This document shows positions 11,407-23,626 of a stretch of 64,000 nucleotides of DNA, in pieces. The notes under the pieces are model-generated. The model saw only the letters and a program-made list of their open reading frames with translations. It made no database searches and was not told where the DNA came from. The DNA comes from Engraulis encrasicolus. Lineage: Eukaryota > Chordata > Actinopteri > Clupeiformes > Engraulidae. A program made the translations under genes and the position numbers. Location of the stretch: the NCBI RefSeq assembly GCF_034702125.1, contig NC_085874.1:1-64000 (forward strand). The letters run 5' to 3'. Each line of letters begins with the position of its first letter. Position 1 is the stretch's first letter.

Positions 11407-13188
11407 CAGTGTTGGGTATAGTTACTTTTGAAAGTAATTAGTTACGTTACTGCGTTAGTATCAATTAAAAGTAATCAGTTACGTTACTACGTTACCCATT
11501 AATAAAAATAACGCGTTAGAGTACTCCTGCGTTACCATCAAAATGCCAGTGGGGAGCGGCGCGCGGGGGGGGGGGCGAAAGTTGCGCAATATATCTATCG
11601 ATCTAAAGGAAATCATAGACAATAATTGTAGATGCCCGTTGTTTTGTAACAAGATGCAGAGGTGTGTATTACTGTTACCCAAGAGAGCAGATTCAACCTT
11701 CCACCTTTCACTTGTACAGAAGCTAGACAGGTGTTTTTTTCCCGAAATAAGAAAATGGTCACTCACATGGACCGCGGAAACGGCCGGGCCAGGGGGTCCG
11801 TGGCCCGGGTAACTTTTTGAAAAATAAATGAATGAAGGACATGAAAAATAAATCCAAGTCAAAACCCGTGGACAATATCAAACTTAAACACAACCCTCGC
11901 TGTAATAATGCAATAAAGCGTTTCCCTACACCAATATTTCCTTGACCAATATTAATATTTGACATGTGCGTGAATGTTGCAAAATCTGGAGTTCCAAGCA
12001 ACAGCGCAGCACTGAAAATCGCGCGGAAGAAGTAGCCGAGGTTGAGTAAGGTCTCACCAAACCGTCCAAAACGGTTTATCATTTAATCATTTCGCTGAGC
12101 AGACAGCGATGCAAAGAAGCCAGGTTGCCGCGGGAACATAGGCTACAACAAGCGTTGCCACTTATTCATCTGAAAGCGCGGGTAGGGTCGCATGCGCTTT
12201 CACCGACTTCGATCAGCATTGAATGGTGCTTCAGTGCTCCCTGCAGCGTGCCGCGGGAATGTAGAGCACACACGAAAGTTTAACAAAAGCTCTGCTTATT
12301 TTTTTTATTGACAATCACCGCTGCCAAAAGAACACACAGCAAGGAATACTGCCAACCATTATCGAAAGGTTTTAATAGTGGATTACCAAGAAAGTTAGAG
12401 TTATCTTTGCAACCTCCACCAATGTAAGGGGCAGTGTAGGTGAGTCATGCTGATGTGATTATTAAACACTTGGATTTGGTTGTTTTAGTTTTGTTGGCTG
12501 TTTGGACATAAGTAAAATCATCCTGGCAACTGATGTATCCGCTCTCTCTCTCTCTCTCTCTCTCTCGTGCGCGCGCCCAGCTCCGATAAAACAGCAAACA
12601 TAGCCTATCCCCAATGCACTCATCTGACCAAGCACCACAGAAGGTTCACTTCTTTGTGTTCAGTGTTTCTCATAGCTTAAGTAGGCTACTGGTATAAGCA
12701 AGCCCAAACCAACCAGGGGTGTTTTGAGGCCAGGTGTTTTTTTTAAATTCGAGGTTGAATTTTTTGCCATTGACAGGATTTTTCCACCGACACACAGATG
12801 GCACTTTACCAGTATGTTCTTGTCGTCCTTTTCGCTGTGAAACTCAAAGTAATGCGCGTACCTCCACGTATCTAAAGCTGTCTTCTCTGCCATCTTACGT
12901 AGCAAACAGGTGCGCGCGCGCACACCCACACACACCACACCCACACACAAACAGAACGAGAAGGGCCAGGAGCACAGACAGCAGCGCATCTGACGAAAGG
13001 ACTTTAATAATTTTCTTTATCGAGGCCGGGACATTCTTAAAGTAACGGAGTACTAACGAGTGCTTAGTTTGGCAAGTAACGAGTTACTAATTACTGAATT
13101 AGCAAAACTAACGCGTTAAGTTACTCGTTACTGAAAAAAACCCTTAAGAGTACTCTAACGCGTTATTTGCAATGCGTTACCAACACTG
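11407..13188 (-). mobile_element. hAT transposon remnant inside the array
   Basis: Ends are CAGTGTTGGG and CCAACACTG, flanked by the 8-bp duplication CCCAAAAT at 11,399-11,406 and 13,189-13,196. The termini are rich in AACGCGTTA/GTTACT motifs. The 1,782 bp interior keeps a BED zinc-finger coding remnant on the minus strand, a CT microsatellite (12,542-12,566) and no complete transposase. An 8-bp duplication and CAGTG-type ends are diagnostic of hAT elements. A related internal fragment lies inverted at 49,212-50,213. Confidence 0.9.
12738..12893 (-). pseudogene. BED zinc-finger remnant of hAT transposase
   Basis: ATG at 12,893 opens MAEKTALDTWRYAHYFEF, then KNILVKCHLC and STSNLKK. A CxxC pair followed by an NLKKH-type end is the usual N-terminal BED zinc finger of hAT transposases and ZBED proteins. 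The frame breaks in an eight-T run at about 12,737-12,744, just where the first zinc-binding His would be. No catalytic domain follows. Confidence 0.65.
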
Positions 13189-13815
13189 CCCAAAATAACC
13201 CCAAATAACCCAAATCAAAATAACACAACCCAAAATAACCCAGTTACACAAAATAACCCAACACAAAATAACCCAACCCAACCCAAAATATGGGTTATTT
13301 TGTGTTTGGTTGTTTTGTTTTGGGTTATTTTGTTTTGGGTTATTTGGGGTTATATAAAATAACCAAAAATAACCCAAAATAACCCAAAACAAAATAACCC
13401 AACCCAAAATAACACAACACAAAATAACCCAACCCAAAATAACCCAACACAAAATAACCCATATTTTGGGTTGGGTTGGGTTATTTTGTGTTGGGTTATT
13501 TTGTTTTGGGTTATTTTGGGTTGGGTTATTTTGTGTTGGGTTTTTTGGGGTTATTTTGGGTTAGTTTGGGTTGGATTATTTTGTTTTGGGTTATTTTGGG
13601 CTGTTTTGTTTTGTTTTGGGTTATTTTGGGTTATTTTGTGTTGGGTTATTTTGGGTTGGGTTATTTTGTTTTGGGTTATTTTGTCTTGGGTTATTTTGGG
13701 TTGTTTTGTTTTGTTTTGTTTTGTTTTGTTTTGTTTTGTTTTGCTCTGCTCTGCTCTGCTCTGCTCTGCTCTGCCCTGCCCTGCCCTGCCCTGCCCTGCC
13801 CTGCCCTGCCCTGCC
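13189..13815. repeat. Pentanucleotide array, block 5 (right part)
   Basis: Continuation after the hAT insertion. It ends in the CTCTG then CCCTG gradient at 13,741-13,815, as in block 3. Confidence 0.9.
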
Positions 13816-14122
13816 AGGTTCTATCAGTAATGATGCTGTTCAAGTTTAGCATCACGTCCATCTTGTACTCCCCAAACACTTTGGCACGCTGGGGTTTGAT
13901 GATGAGGTTTACTGCTGCCATACCAAGTACTATAACAAAAGCTTCTTTGGCTGATGGAGAGGTACCAGGATCTGGAAATCCTGATATGTACTCAATGATA
14001 TCTGACTTGGCTCCTGAATGCAGCTTACCTTGATTTTGGTAATATAGACCACTTTCAAACAAATGGGTCATTTCACGTGAAATCAGACACTTTGGGACCC
14101 GACCGACCCGGATTTCAATCAT
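13816..14122 (-). pseudogene. Coding-like module, copy 3 of 5
   Basis: Near-identical to the other copies, with ATG at 14,122 and the same frame running into the CCCTG array. Confidence 0.42.
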
Positions 14123-14194
14123 ACTTGGTGTGCCTGTTTAGTAGGAAGGTAGTTCCCCAGAATGGCATTGGTTTGAATCTGACACGGATATTAA

Positions 14195-14515
14195 ATTTCT
14201 GTTCCAAAAGAACAAGAATCAGAGTGGCGCACATGGTAGGACACTGGAATGCCATGCCGGGGACCGGGGTTCGATTCCCAGTCTCGGCAATCTGCCGACC
14301 CTTCGCCATCACTCTCTGTCAAATCGCTACCTTCAAAATCCTGTCAAACAAAGGCAATAACCCAAGCAAAGAATAAATTGCAAACACAATTCAAATTTGA
14401 TGCAAGTGTCACCATATTTATGCATTTTGAAACCATTTTTTATAATAAAATATATATTTTAAAATTATACAAAATTTGAAAATTACAAAAGGGAAAAGAG
14501 AAAAGAAGATAAGAT
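14195..14515 (+). mobile_element. tRNA-derived SINE, single copy (copy 5)
   Basis: Carries the GGTTCGATTCC B box of the first dimer member but the 3' half of the second, so the tandem dimer of units 1 and 2 looks collapsed to a monomer by recombination. Confidence 0.66.
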
Positions 14516-14519
14516 TTAA

Positions 14520-15081
14520 CCCTATTCAGACTGGGCTTTTTTGGCATTCCTGGGCCTGGGGGGGGGGCTCTTTTGACCCCCCCCTCATAACTTAGGAACC
14601 GAATGGCGAATGACCACCAAACTTGGAGGGGATGATCTTCAGCCAAAGATCTACGAATGACATCAGTTTGGTGTCATTATTGGATATTATGACATCATTA
14701 TGACGTCATTTCCTGATTTTATCGCCCAAAATGTCACCTTAACGTATTTTCCATCTAACTTGGGTAATGCACATCAATATTGGTTATTATGTGCTTCAGA
14801 CCACTTCAGATGTTCACATGGGTGTCTGATGCTAATGAAAATGTAAAAAAAAATATGAAAACAGATGATGATGAGACTTAGATCAGTGATTTTTGGTCAG
14901 GCGTACCTGTCAGAAAACCGTTGCCATGGCAACAACAAAAATGATAAACCTAATCTTTTGGTATCACACTGTAGCCAACTTCATTTTAGGAAAAGTCACA
15001 AAGTTTCGTAGTCATAACTTTAGTCATTCAGGAGTTATACGACATCAAAGTTGGTGCGGGCACTTTTAGCCCCCCCCCCCC
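14520..15081. mobile_element. TTAA-flanked MITE, right end lost (copy 5)
   Basis: TTAA at 14,516-14,519. Same right truncation at a poly-C run into GGGTTATTTAC as copies 1 and 3, so the truncation predates the unit duplications. Confidence 0.7.
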
Positions 15082-16371
15082 GGGTTATTTACAAAACAAC
15101 CCAAAACAAAACAAAATGTCTCAAAACAAAACAAAATAAAATAACCAAACACAAAATAACCCAAATTTTAAACAAAACAAAACAACCCAAAGCAAAACAA
15201 CAAAACAAAACAAACCAAAATAACCCAAGACAAAACAAAACAACCCAAAACAAAACAAAATAACCCAAAACAAAACAAAAAACAAAATAACCCAAAATAA
15301 CCCAAAATAACCCAAAACAAAATAACCCAACCCAACATAACCCAAAATAACCCAACCCAAAATAACCCAACCCAAAATAACTCAAATTTTGGGTTGGGTT
15401 GGGTTATTTTTGAGTTGGGTTATTTTGATTTGGTTTATTTTGTTTTGGGGTTTTTTTTGTTTTGTTTTGGGTTATTTGGGGTTATTTTGGGTTATTTTGT
15501 TTTTTGTTTTGTTTTGGGTTATTTTGTTTTGTTTTGGGTTGTTTTGTTTTGTTCTGCCCTGCCCTGCCAGGTTCTATCAGTAATGATGCTGTTCAAGTCT
15601 AGCATCACAAAACAAAATAACACAACCCAAACTAACACAAAATAACCCCAAATAACCCAACCCAAAATAACCCAACCCAAAATAACCCAACCAAACCGAA
15701 AATTTCGGTTATTTTGTGTTGGGTTGTTTTGTTTTGGGTTATTTTGAGTTTTGGATGCTTTTGGGTTGGGTTATTTTGTTTTGGGTCATATAAACTAACC
15801 CAAAATAACCCCAAATAACCCAAATCAAAATAACACAACCCAAAATAACCCAGCTACACAAAATAACCCAACACAAAATAACCCAACCCAACCCAAAATA
15901 TGGGTTATTTTGTGTTTGGTTGTTTTGTTTTGGGTTATTTTGGGTTGGGTTATTTTGTTTTGGGTTATTTGGGGTTATATAAAATAACCCAAAATAACCC
16001 AAAATAACCCAAAACAAAATAACCCAACCCAAAATAACCCAAAACAAAATAACCCAACCCAAAATAACCCAACACAAAATAACCCATATTTTGGGTTGGG
16101 TTGGGTTATTTTGTGTTGGGTTATTTTGTTTTGGGTTATTTTGGGTTGGGTTATTTTGTGTTGGGTTTTTTGGGGTTATTTTGGGTTAGTTTGGGTTGGA
16201 TTATTTTGTTTTGGGTTATTTTGGGCTATTTTGTTTTGTTTTGTTTTGGGTTATTTTGGGTTATTTTGTCTTGGGTTATTTTGGGTTGTTTTGGGTTGTT
16301 TGTGTTTTGTTTTGTTTTGTTTTGTTTTGCTCTGTTCTGCTCTGCCCTGCCCTGCCCTGCCCTGCCCTGCC
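15082..16371. repeat. Pentanucleotide array, block 6
   Basis: Third-unit equivalent of block 2, but from about 16,085 it switches to the block-1 type (TGTGTTGGGTTTTTTGGGG landmark) and ends in a CTCTG/CCCTG gradient. Unit 3 therefore contains the first half-module twice. Confidence 0.9.
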
Positions 16372-16678
16372 AGGTTCTATCAGTAATGATGCTGTTCAAG
16401 TCTAGCATCACGTCCATCTTGTACTCCCCAAACACTTTGGCACGCTGGGGTTTGATGATGAGGTTTACTGCTGCCATACCAAGTACTATCACAGAAGCTT
16501 CTTTGGCTGATGGAGAGGTACCAGGATCTGGAAATCCTGATATGTACTCAATGATATCTGACTTGGCTCCTGAATGCAGCTTACCTTGATTTTGGTAATA
16601 TAGACCACTTTCAAACAAATGGGTCATTTCACGTGAAATCAGACACTTTGGGACCCGACCGACCCGGATTTCAATCAT
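16372..16678 (-). pseudogene. Coding-like module, copy 4 of 5
   Basis: Same ~100-codon module, ATG at 16,678. It differs from copies 1-3 by a few substitutions, two of which it shares with copy 5, making these two a subgroup. Confidence 0.42.
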
Positions 16679-16752
16679 ACTTGGTGTGCCTGTTTAGTAG
16701 GAAGGTAGTTCCCCAGAATGGCATTGGTTTGAATCTGACACGGATATTAAGT

Positions 16753-18395
16753 TTCTGTTCCAAAAGAACAAGAGTCAGAGTGGCGCACATTGTAGGACAC
16801 TGGAATGCCATGCCGGGGACCGGGGTTCGATTCCCAGTCTCGGCAATCTGCCGACCCTTCGCCATCACTCTCTGCCAAATCGCTACCTTCAAAATCCTGT
16901 CAAACAAAGGCAATAACCAAAGCAAAGAATAAATTGCAAACAATTCAAATCTGAAACAAATGTCACTGTACTCTCGCCTCCAAAAGAGTTGTCGCCTATC
17001 CATCTGTTTGGAATAACAGCTAATAACCTGACTTTCAATTAATCACTTGGCTTCAGAAGTCACTCATATGAAAGCTACAACCCTCTCGAATGAAAATGTA
17101 TGTACAAAAATACATTTCATGCACCAAAGAAAGATTGAACCTTTATTGAACACAGACAGGGCAGATTTTCACAAGACAAAGGTTTTGTCGCCTATCGAAC
17201 ATATTGTGAAAATGAGCAGATACGTCACTTCAAAACACTTCAAATACGCAGATTGGGTGTCATACTTAATCACTGAATCACTCTCACCTCTCCAGAAAAT
17301 CAACGTTGGCCTTAGGTGTATGTTTAGGGTCATTGTAATCATGGAAAGCAACACAATGAAAATCAATGGAGTTCAATGAGAGATGGTGACATATTCGCTA
17401 TTCGTAGAGCAATACATGTTTAACTTCATGATTTAATCAATTTTAAAAGCCCTCAAACACCTGCAGCATGCATGCAGCTCCTCATAAGAGCTGTATCTGT
17501 ACCATGTTTCACTTTATGCACCATTTCTCTTTTTTCATATTCTTCATCTCCAACACCATATAGTTTTGATGCTATCAGTTCTAAAATGGTTGATCTTGGG
17601 ATCTTGACTTCAGAGTATGAGTCCCATTAGCCTTCATTTTTGTCAGAATTAGGCCTGACATACTCTTGGCTGGCTTTTTTGAGACAGGACAGTGGGAGAG
17701 ACTTCTTTGGTGTTAAAGGTGAAGAATTTTGAAAAAATACATGGTGCCTAAAGTCAAACATGGGAGGGATACAGCTCTTATGTGGAGCTGCATGCATGCT
17801 GCTGGTGTGTGAGGGCTTTTATCATTGATTACATCATGAAGTTAAAAATGTATTGCTCTACGAATAGCGAATATGTCACCATCTCTCATTGAACTCCATT
17901 GATTTTCATTGTGTTGCTTTCCATGATTACAATGACCCTAAACATACACCTAAGGCCAAAGTTGATTTTCTGGAGAGGTGTAAGTGAATCAGTGATTAAG
18001 TATGACACCCGATCTGCGTATTTGAAGTGTTTTGAAGTGACTTATCTGCTCATTTTCACATTATGTTCGATAGGCGACAAAACTTTTGTCTTCTCAAAAT
18101 CTGCCCTGTCTGTGTTCATTAAAGGGTCAATCTTTCTTTGGTGCATGAAATTTATTTTTGTACATTCATTTTCATTCGAGAGGGTTGTAGCTTTCATATG
18201 AGTGACTTCTGAAGCCAAGTGATTAATTGAAAGTCAGGTTATTAGCTGTTATTCCAAACAGATGGATAGGCGACAACTCTTTTGGAGGCGAGTGTATTTA
18301 TGCATTTTGAAACCATTTTTATAATAAAATATATATTTTAAGATTATACAAAATTTGAAAATTAAAAAAAGCAAAAGAGAAAAAAAATAAGGTTT
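16753..18395 (+). mobile_element. tRNA-derived SINE split by a palindromic insertion (copy 6)
   Basis: SINE sequence occupies 16,753-16,970 and resumes at 18,293-18,395. Comparison with the intact copy at 1,579 shows the empty site CACTGTATTTATGC, split here with TGTA present on both sides. Confidence 0.75.
16971..18292. mobile_element. Long palindromic (foldback) element
   Basis: The left end CTCGCCTCCAAAAGAGTTGT is mirrored at the right as its reverse complement. The two arms match over roughly 500 bases each (about 16,973-17,500 against 17,765-18,292) with only scattered differences, leaving a central loop of about 260 bases. It is flanked by a 4-bp direct repeat TGTA (16,967-16,970 and 18,293-18,296). 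No transposase. The superfamily cannot be assigned from the ends alone. Confidence 0.85.
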
Positions 18396-18718
18396 AAGTT
18401 TCTATTTCAAAAGAACAAGAGTCAGAGTGGCGCACATGGTAGGACACTGGAATGCCATGCCGGGGACCGCGGTTCAATTCCCAGGCTCGGCAATCTGCCG
18501 ACCCTTCGCCATCACTCTCTGCCAAATCGCTACCTTCAAAATCTTGTCAAACAAAGGCAATAACCCAAGCAAAGAATAAATTGCAAACACAATTCAAATT
18601 TGAAACAAATGTCACCATATTTATGCATTTTGAAACCATTTTTTATAATAAAATATATATGTTAAAATTATACAACATTTGAAAATTAAATAAAGGAAAA
18701 GAGAAAAGAAGATAAGAT
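18396..18718 (+). mobile_element. tRNA-derived SINE, copy 7
   Basis: A box TGGCGCACATGG and B box GGTTCAATTCC, A-rich tail ending at the TTAA of the next MITE. Second dimer member in this unit. Confidence 0.66.
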
Positions 18719-18722
18719 TTAA

Positions 18723-19301
18723 CCCTATCCAGACGGGGCTTTTTTGGCATTCCTGGGACCGGGGGGGCTCTTTTGACGACCCCCCCCCCCTCATAACTTA
18801 GGAACCAAATGGCGTATGACCACCAAACTTGGAGGGGATGATCTTCAGCCAAAGATCTACGAATGACATCAGTTTGGTGTCATTATTGGATATTATGACA
18901 TCATTATGACATTTCCTGATTTTATCGCCCAAAATGTCACCTTAACGTATTTTCCATCTAACTTGGGTAATGCACATCAATATTGGTTATTATGTGCTTC
19001 AGACCACTTCAGATGTTCACATGGGTGTCTGATGCTAATGAAAATGTAAAAAAAAATATGAAAACAGATGATGATGAGACTTAGATCAGTGATTTTTGGT
19101 CAGGCGTACCTGTCAGAAAACCGTTGCCATGGTAACAACAAAAGTGATAAACCTAATCTTTTGGTATCACACTGTAGCCAACTTCATTTTAGGAAAAGTC
19201 ACAAAGTTTCGTAGTCATAACTTTAGTCATTCAGGAGTTATACGACATCAAAGTTGGTGCGGGCACTTTTAGCCCCCCCGCCTCTCCCCGTCTGGATAGG
19301 G
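18723..19301. mobile_element. piggyBac-type MITE, complete (copy 6)
   Basis: TTAA at 18,719-18,722 and 19,302-19,305 and the same 16-bp inverted ends as the copy at 4,029. 579 bp, non-coding. Confidence 0.85.
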
Positions 19302-19305
19302 TTAA

Positions 19306-19827
19306 GGGAGAAACAGACTAGAGAAGGTTTACAAATGAGGGTAAGACACTATACATTCAGCCTTGATTATATCAGTCAGTGTTAGTCACAAAAAGATATC
19401 TGTGGTGATGTTTGAAAGCTCTTTTCTGGTGCTACATATTACACAATCAGCTTGGAATACAACAACCCTCAGAATATGAATTATGATACATTGAAAAATA
19501 AAAAATTGAATATCTAAAAAAAGGTCATATTATAAAATGGCCGGTTTCTTGTCTAAACATAGCCTATAAGGTCAGAAACAAAACCTGAAAATGGGGTGTT
19601 TGGTTCTTTATTCATTTAAGAGATAATGGGACATAAAGGTTGAAATGAGTTGTAATGAAGTAGTAATAGAGTAATGTCAGGGACAGGATTGGACTGGCCA
19701 TCTGGCATAACGGGCATTTTCCAGGTGGGCCCTGCACCTTCGTCGGTCCCTATTCAAGGTACTCAAAAACTACACAGCTTCTACCCATTGTCAATGGACA
19801 CAGTGGAAGCTAGACCATTTTCAGCAT
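19306..19827. other. Unit spacer, copy 3, no gene seen
   Basis: Matches 4,614-5,139 with scattered substitutions. No credible ORF. Confidence 0.6.
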
Positions 19828-21748
19828 TTTGGGTTATTTTGGGTTATTATTTACAAAACAACCCAAAACAAAACTAAATATCTCTCAAAAAAAAAAAATA
19901 ACCCAACACAATATAACCCAAATTTTAAACAAAACAAAACAACCCAAAACAAAACAACAACAAAAATAAAAAAAAATAACCCAAAACAAAACAACCTAAA
20001 ACAATACAAAATAACCCAAAACAAAACAAAACAAAACAACCAACACAAAACAAAATAACCCAAAACAAAATAACCCGAAACAAAACTAAACAAAATAACC
20101 AGACACAAAATAATCCAAATTTTTAACAAAACAATACAACCCAAAACAAAACAACAAAACAAAACAAACCAAAATAACACAAGACAGAACAAAACAACCC
20201 AAAACAAAACAAAATAACCCAAAATAACCCCAAATAACCCAAAACAAAATAACCCAACCCAACATAACCCAAAATAACCCAACACAAAATAACTCAACTT
20301 TTGGATTGGGTTGGGTTATTTTTTAGTTGGGTTATTTTGATTTGGTTTATTTTGTTTTGGGTTATTTTGTTTTGTTTTGTTTTGTTTTGGGTTATTTTGT
20401 TTTGGGTTATTTGGGGTTATTTTGGGTTATTTTGTTTTTTGTTTTGTTTTGGGTTATTTTGTTTTGTTTTGGGTTGTTTTGTTTTGTTCTGCCCTGCCCT
20501 GCCCTGCCCTGCCCTGCCAGGTTCTATCAGTAATGATGCTGTTCAAGTCTAGCATCACAAAACAAAATAACCCAACCCAAACTAAGCCAAAATAACCCCA
20601 AATAATCCAACCCAAAATAACTTAAAAAAAAATTAACCCAACCCAAAATAACCCAACCCAACCGAAAATTTCGGTTATTTTGTGTTGGGTTGTTTTGTTT
20701 TGGGTTATTTTGGGTTTGGGATGCTTTTGGGTTGGGTTGCTTTGTTTTGGGTCATATAAACTAACCCAAAATAACCCCAAATAACCCAAATCAAAATAAC
20801 ACAACCCAAAATAACCCAACTACACAAAATAACCCAACACAAAATAACCCAACCCAACCCAAAATATGGGTTATTTTGTGTTGGGTTGTTTTGTTTTGGG
20901 TTATTTTGGGTTGGGTTATTTTGTTTTGGGTTATTTGGGGTTATATAAACTAACCCAAAATAACCCCAAATAACCCAAAACAAAATAACCCAACCCAAAA
21001 TAACACAACAAAAAATAACCCAACACAAAATAACCCAACACAAAATAACCCAAATTTTGGGTGGGGTTGGGTTATTTTTGTGTTGGGTTATTTTGTTTTG
21101 GGTTATTTTGGGTTGGGTTATTTTGTGTTGGGTTTTTTGGGGTTAGTTTGGGTTAGTTTGGGTTGGATTATTTTGTTTTGGATTATATTGAGTTGGGTTA
21201 TTTTGTGTTGGGTTATTTGGGGTTCTTTTGGGTTAGTTTGGGTTGGATTATTTTGGGCTATTTTGTTTTGTTTTGTGTTATTTTGGGTTATTTTGTGTTG
21301 GGTTATTTTGTGTTGGGTTTTTTGGGGTTATTTTGGGTTAGTTTGTGTTGGATTACTTTGTTTTGGATTATGTTGGGCTGGGTTATTTTGTGTTGGGTTA
21401 TTTGGGGTTATTTTGGGTTAGTTTGGGTTGGATTATTTTTGTTTTGGGTTATTTTGGGCTATTTTGTTTTGTTTTGTTTTGGGTTATTTTGGGTTATTTT
21501 GTGTTTGGTTATTTTGTGTTGGGTTATTTTGTTTTGAGTTATTTTGTCTTGGGTTATTTTGGGTTGGGTTGTGTTGTGTTGTGTTGTGTTGTGTTGTGTT
21601 GTGTTGTGTTGTGTTGTGTTGTGTTGTGTTGTGTGTTGTGTTGTGTTGTGTTGTGTTTTGTTTTGTTTTGTTTTGTTTTGTTTTGTTTTGTTTTGTTTTG
21701 CTCTGCTCTGCTCTGCTCTGCTCTGCTCTGCCCTGCCCTGCCCTGCCA
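19828..21748. repeat. Pentanucleotide array, block 7 (divergent)
   Basis: Fourth-unit array, longer and more diverged than the others. It includes three successive ~130 bp higher-order segments (GGGTTTTTTGGGG/GGGTTAGTTTGGG landmarks, about 21,120-21,430). A run of GTTGT words at 21,568-21,655 is absent from the other units. TTTTG, CTCTG and CCCTG words follow in the usual order. Confidence 0.9.
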
Positions 21749-22054
21749 GGTTCTATCAGTAATGATGCTGTTCAAGTCTAGCATCACGTCCATCTTTTAC
21801 TCCCCAAACACTGTGGCACGCTGGGGTTTGATGATGAGGTTTACTGCTGCCATACCAAGTACTATCACAGAAGCTTCTTTGGCTGATGGAGAGGTACCAG
21901 GATCTGGAAATCCTGATATGTACTCAATAATATCTGACTTGGCTCCTGAATGCAGCTTACCTTGATTTTGGTAATATAGACCACTTTCAAACAAATGGGT
22001 CATTTCACGTGAAATCAGACACTTTGGGACCCGACCGACCCGGATTTCAATCAT
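21749..22054 (-). pseudogene. Coding-like module, copy 5 of 5
   Basis: Same module as at 1,205, with ATG at 22,054. One TAA-creating difference near 21,793 breaks the frame that is open in the other copies, so this copy cannot run through into the array. Confidence 0.42.
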
Positions 22055-22126
22055 ACTTGGTGTGCCTGTTTAGTAGGAAGGTAGTTCCCCAGAATGGCAT
22101 TGGTTTGAATCTGACACGGATATTAA

Positions 22127-22378
22127 GTTTCTGTTCCAAAAGAACAAGAGTCAGAGTGGCGCACATGGTAGGACACTGGAATGCCATGCCGGGGACCGGG
22201 GTTCGATTCCCAGTCTCGGCAATCTGCCGACCCTTCGCCATCACTCTCTGCCAAATCGCTACCTTCAAAATCCTGTCAAACAAAGGCAATAACCCAAGCA
22301 AAGAATAAATTGCAAACACAATTCAAATTTGAAACAAATGTCACTGTATTTATGCATTTTGAAACCATTTTTATAATA
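22127..22378 (+). mobile_element. tRNA-derived SINE cut by the minisatellite (copy 8)
   Basis: A box and B box GGTTCGATTCC are intact. The AT-rich tail stops at TTATAATA, where the 24-bp minisatellite begins. Confidence 0.66.
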
Positions 22379-23626
22379 CAGACAGGAAAAAAGGAAGGAA
22401 GACAAGAGAATAGGAAGGAAGGAAGAAAGACAGGAGAAACGGAAGGAAGAAACACAGGAGAAAAGGAAGGAAGAAAGAGAGGAGAAAAGGAAGGAAGAAA
22501 AAGAGGAGAAAAGGAAGGAAGACAAGAAAATAGGAAGGGAGAAAGACAGGAGAAAAGGAAGGAAGAAAGACAGGAGAAAAGGAAGGAAGACAAGAGAATA
22601 GGAAGAAAGAAAGACAGGAGAAAGAGAAGGAAGACAGACAGGAAAAAAAGAAGGAAGAAAGACAGGAAGACAGACAGGAGAAACGAGAGGAAGAAAGACA
22701 GGAGAAAAGGAAGGAAGAAAGACAGGAGAAAAAGAAGGAAGACAGACAGGAGAAAAGGAAGGAAGAAAGACAGGAAGAAAGACAGGAGAAAAGGAAGGAA
22801 GATAAAGAGTAAAAAAGGAAGGAAGACAGACAAGAGAAAAGGAAGGAATACAGACAGGAGATAAGGAAGGAAGAAAGACAGGAGAGAAGGAAGAAAGACA
22901 GGAGAAAAGGAAGGAAGAAAGACAGTAGAAATGGAAAGAAGACAGACAGGAGAAAAGGAAGGAAGAAAAGAGAATATGAATGAAGGGAGACAGGAGAAAC
23001 GGAAGGAAGAAAGACAGGAGAAAAGAAGGAAGACACACAGGAGAAAGGAAAGAAAGACAGGAGAAAAGGAAGGAAGAAAGACAGGAGAAAAGGAAGGAAG
23101 AAAGGGAAGAAAGACAGGAGAAAAGGAAGGAAGAAAGATGGGAGAAAAGGAAGGAAGACAGACAGGAGAAAAGGAAGGAAGACAAGAGAATAGGAAGGAA
23201 GACAGACAGGAGAAACGGAAGGAAGAAAGACAGGAGAAAAGGAAGGAAGACAGACAGGAGAAAAGGAAGGAAGACAGACAGGAGAAAAGGAAGGAAGAAA
23301 AACAGGAGAAAAGGAAGGAAGAAAGACAGGAGAAAAGGAAGAAAGACAGGAGAAACGGAAGGAAGAAAGACAGGAGAAAAGGAAGGAAGACAGACAGGAG
23401 AAAAGGAAGGAAGACAGACAGGAGAAAAGGAAGGAAGAAAGACAGGAGAAAAGGAAGGAGGAAAGACAGGAGAAAAGGAAGGAAGACAGACAGGAGAAAA
23501 GGAAGGAAGAAAGACAGGAGAAAAGAAGGAAGAAAGACAGGAGAAAAGGAAGGAAGAAAGACAGGAGAAACGGAAGGAAGAAAGACAGGAAGAAAGACAG
23601 GAGAAAAGGAAGGAAGACAATAGAAT
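22379..23626 (+). repeat. 24-bp purine-rich minisatellite, block 1
   Basis: The unit starts GGAAGGAAGA, has a variable CAGACAGG or AAGACAGG middle and ends AGAAAA. It is almost all purine on the plus strand. 24 is a multiple of three and the common unit has no stop in most frames, so several long octapeptide-repeat ORFs appear on both strands (K/R/E-rich on plus, LPSFSPVF-type on minus). They are not evidence of genes. Confidence 0.95.

Noticed and set aside
17047..18201. 110- and 100-codon ORFs in the palindrome
   Set aside because: They are mirror images created by the inverted arms, with no recognisable domain.
22379..23626. CRISPR-like array
   Set aside because: Units are head-to-tail with no unique spacers, and the genome is a vertebrate.
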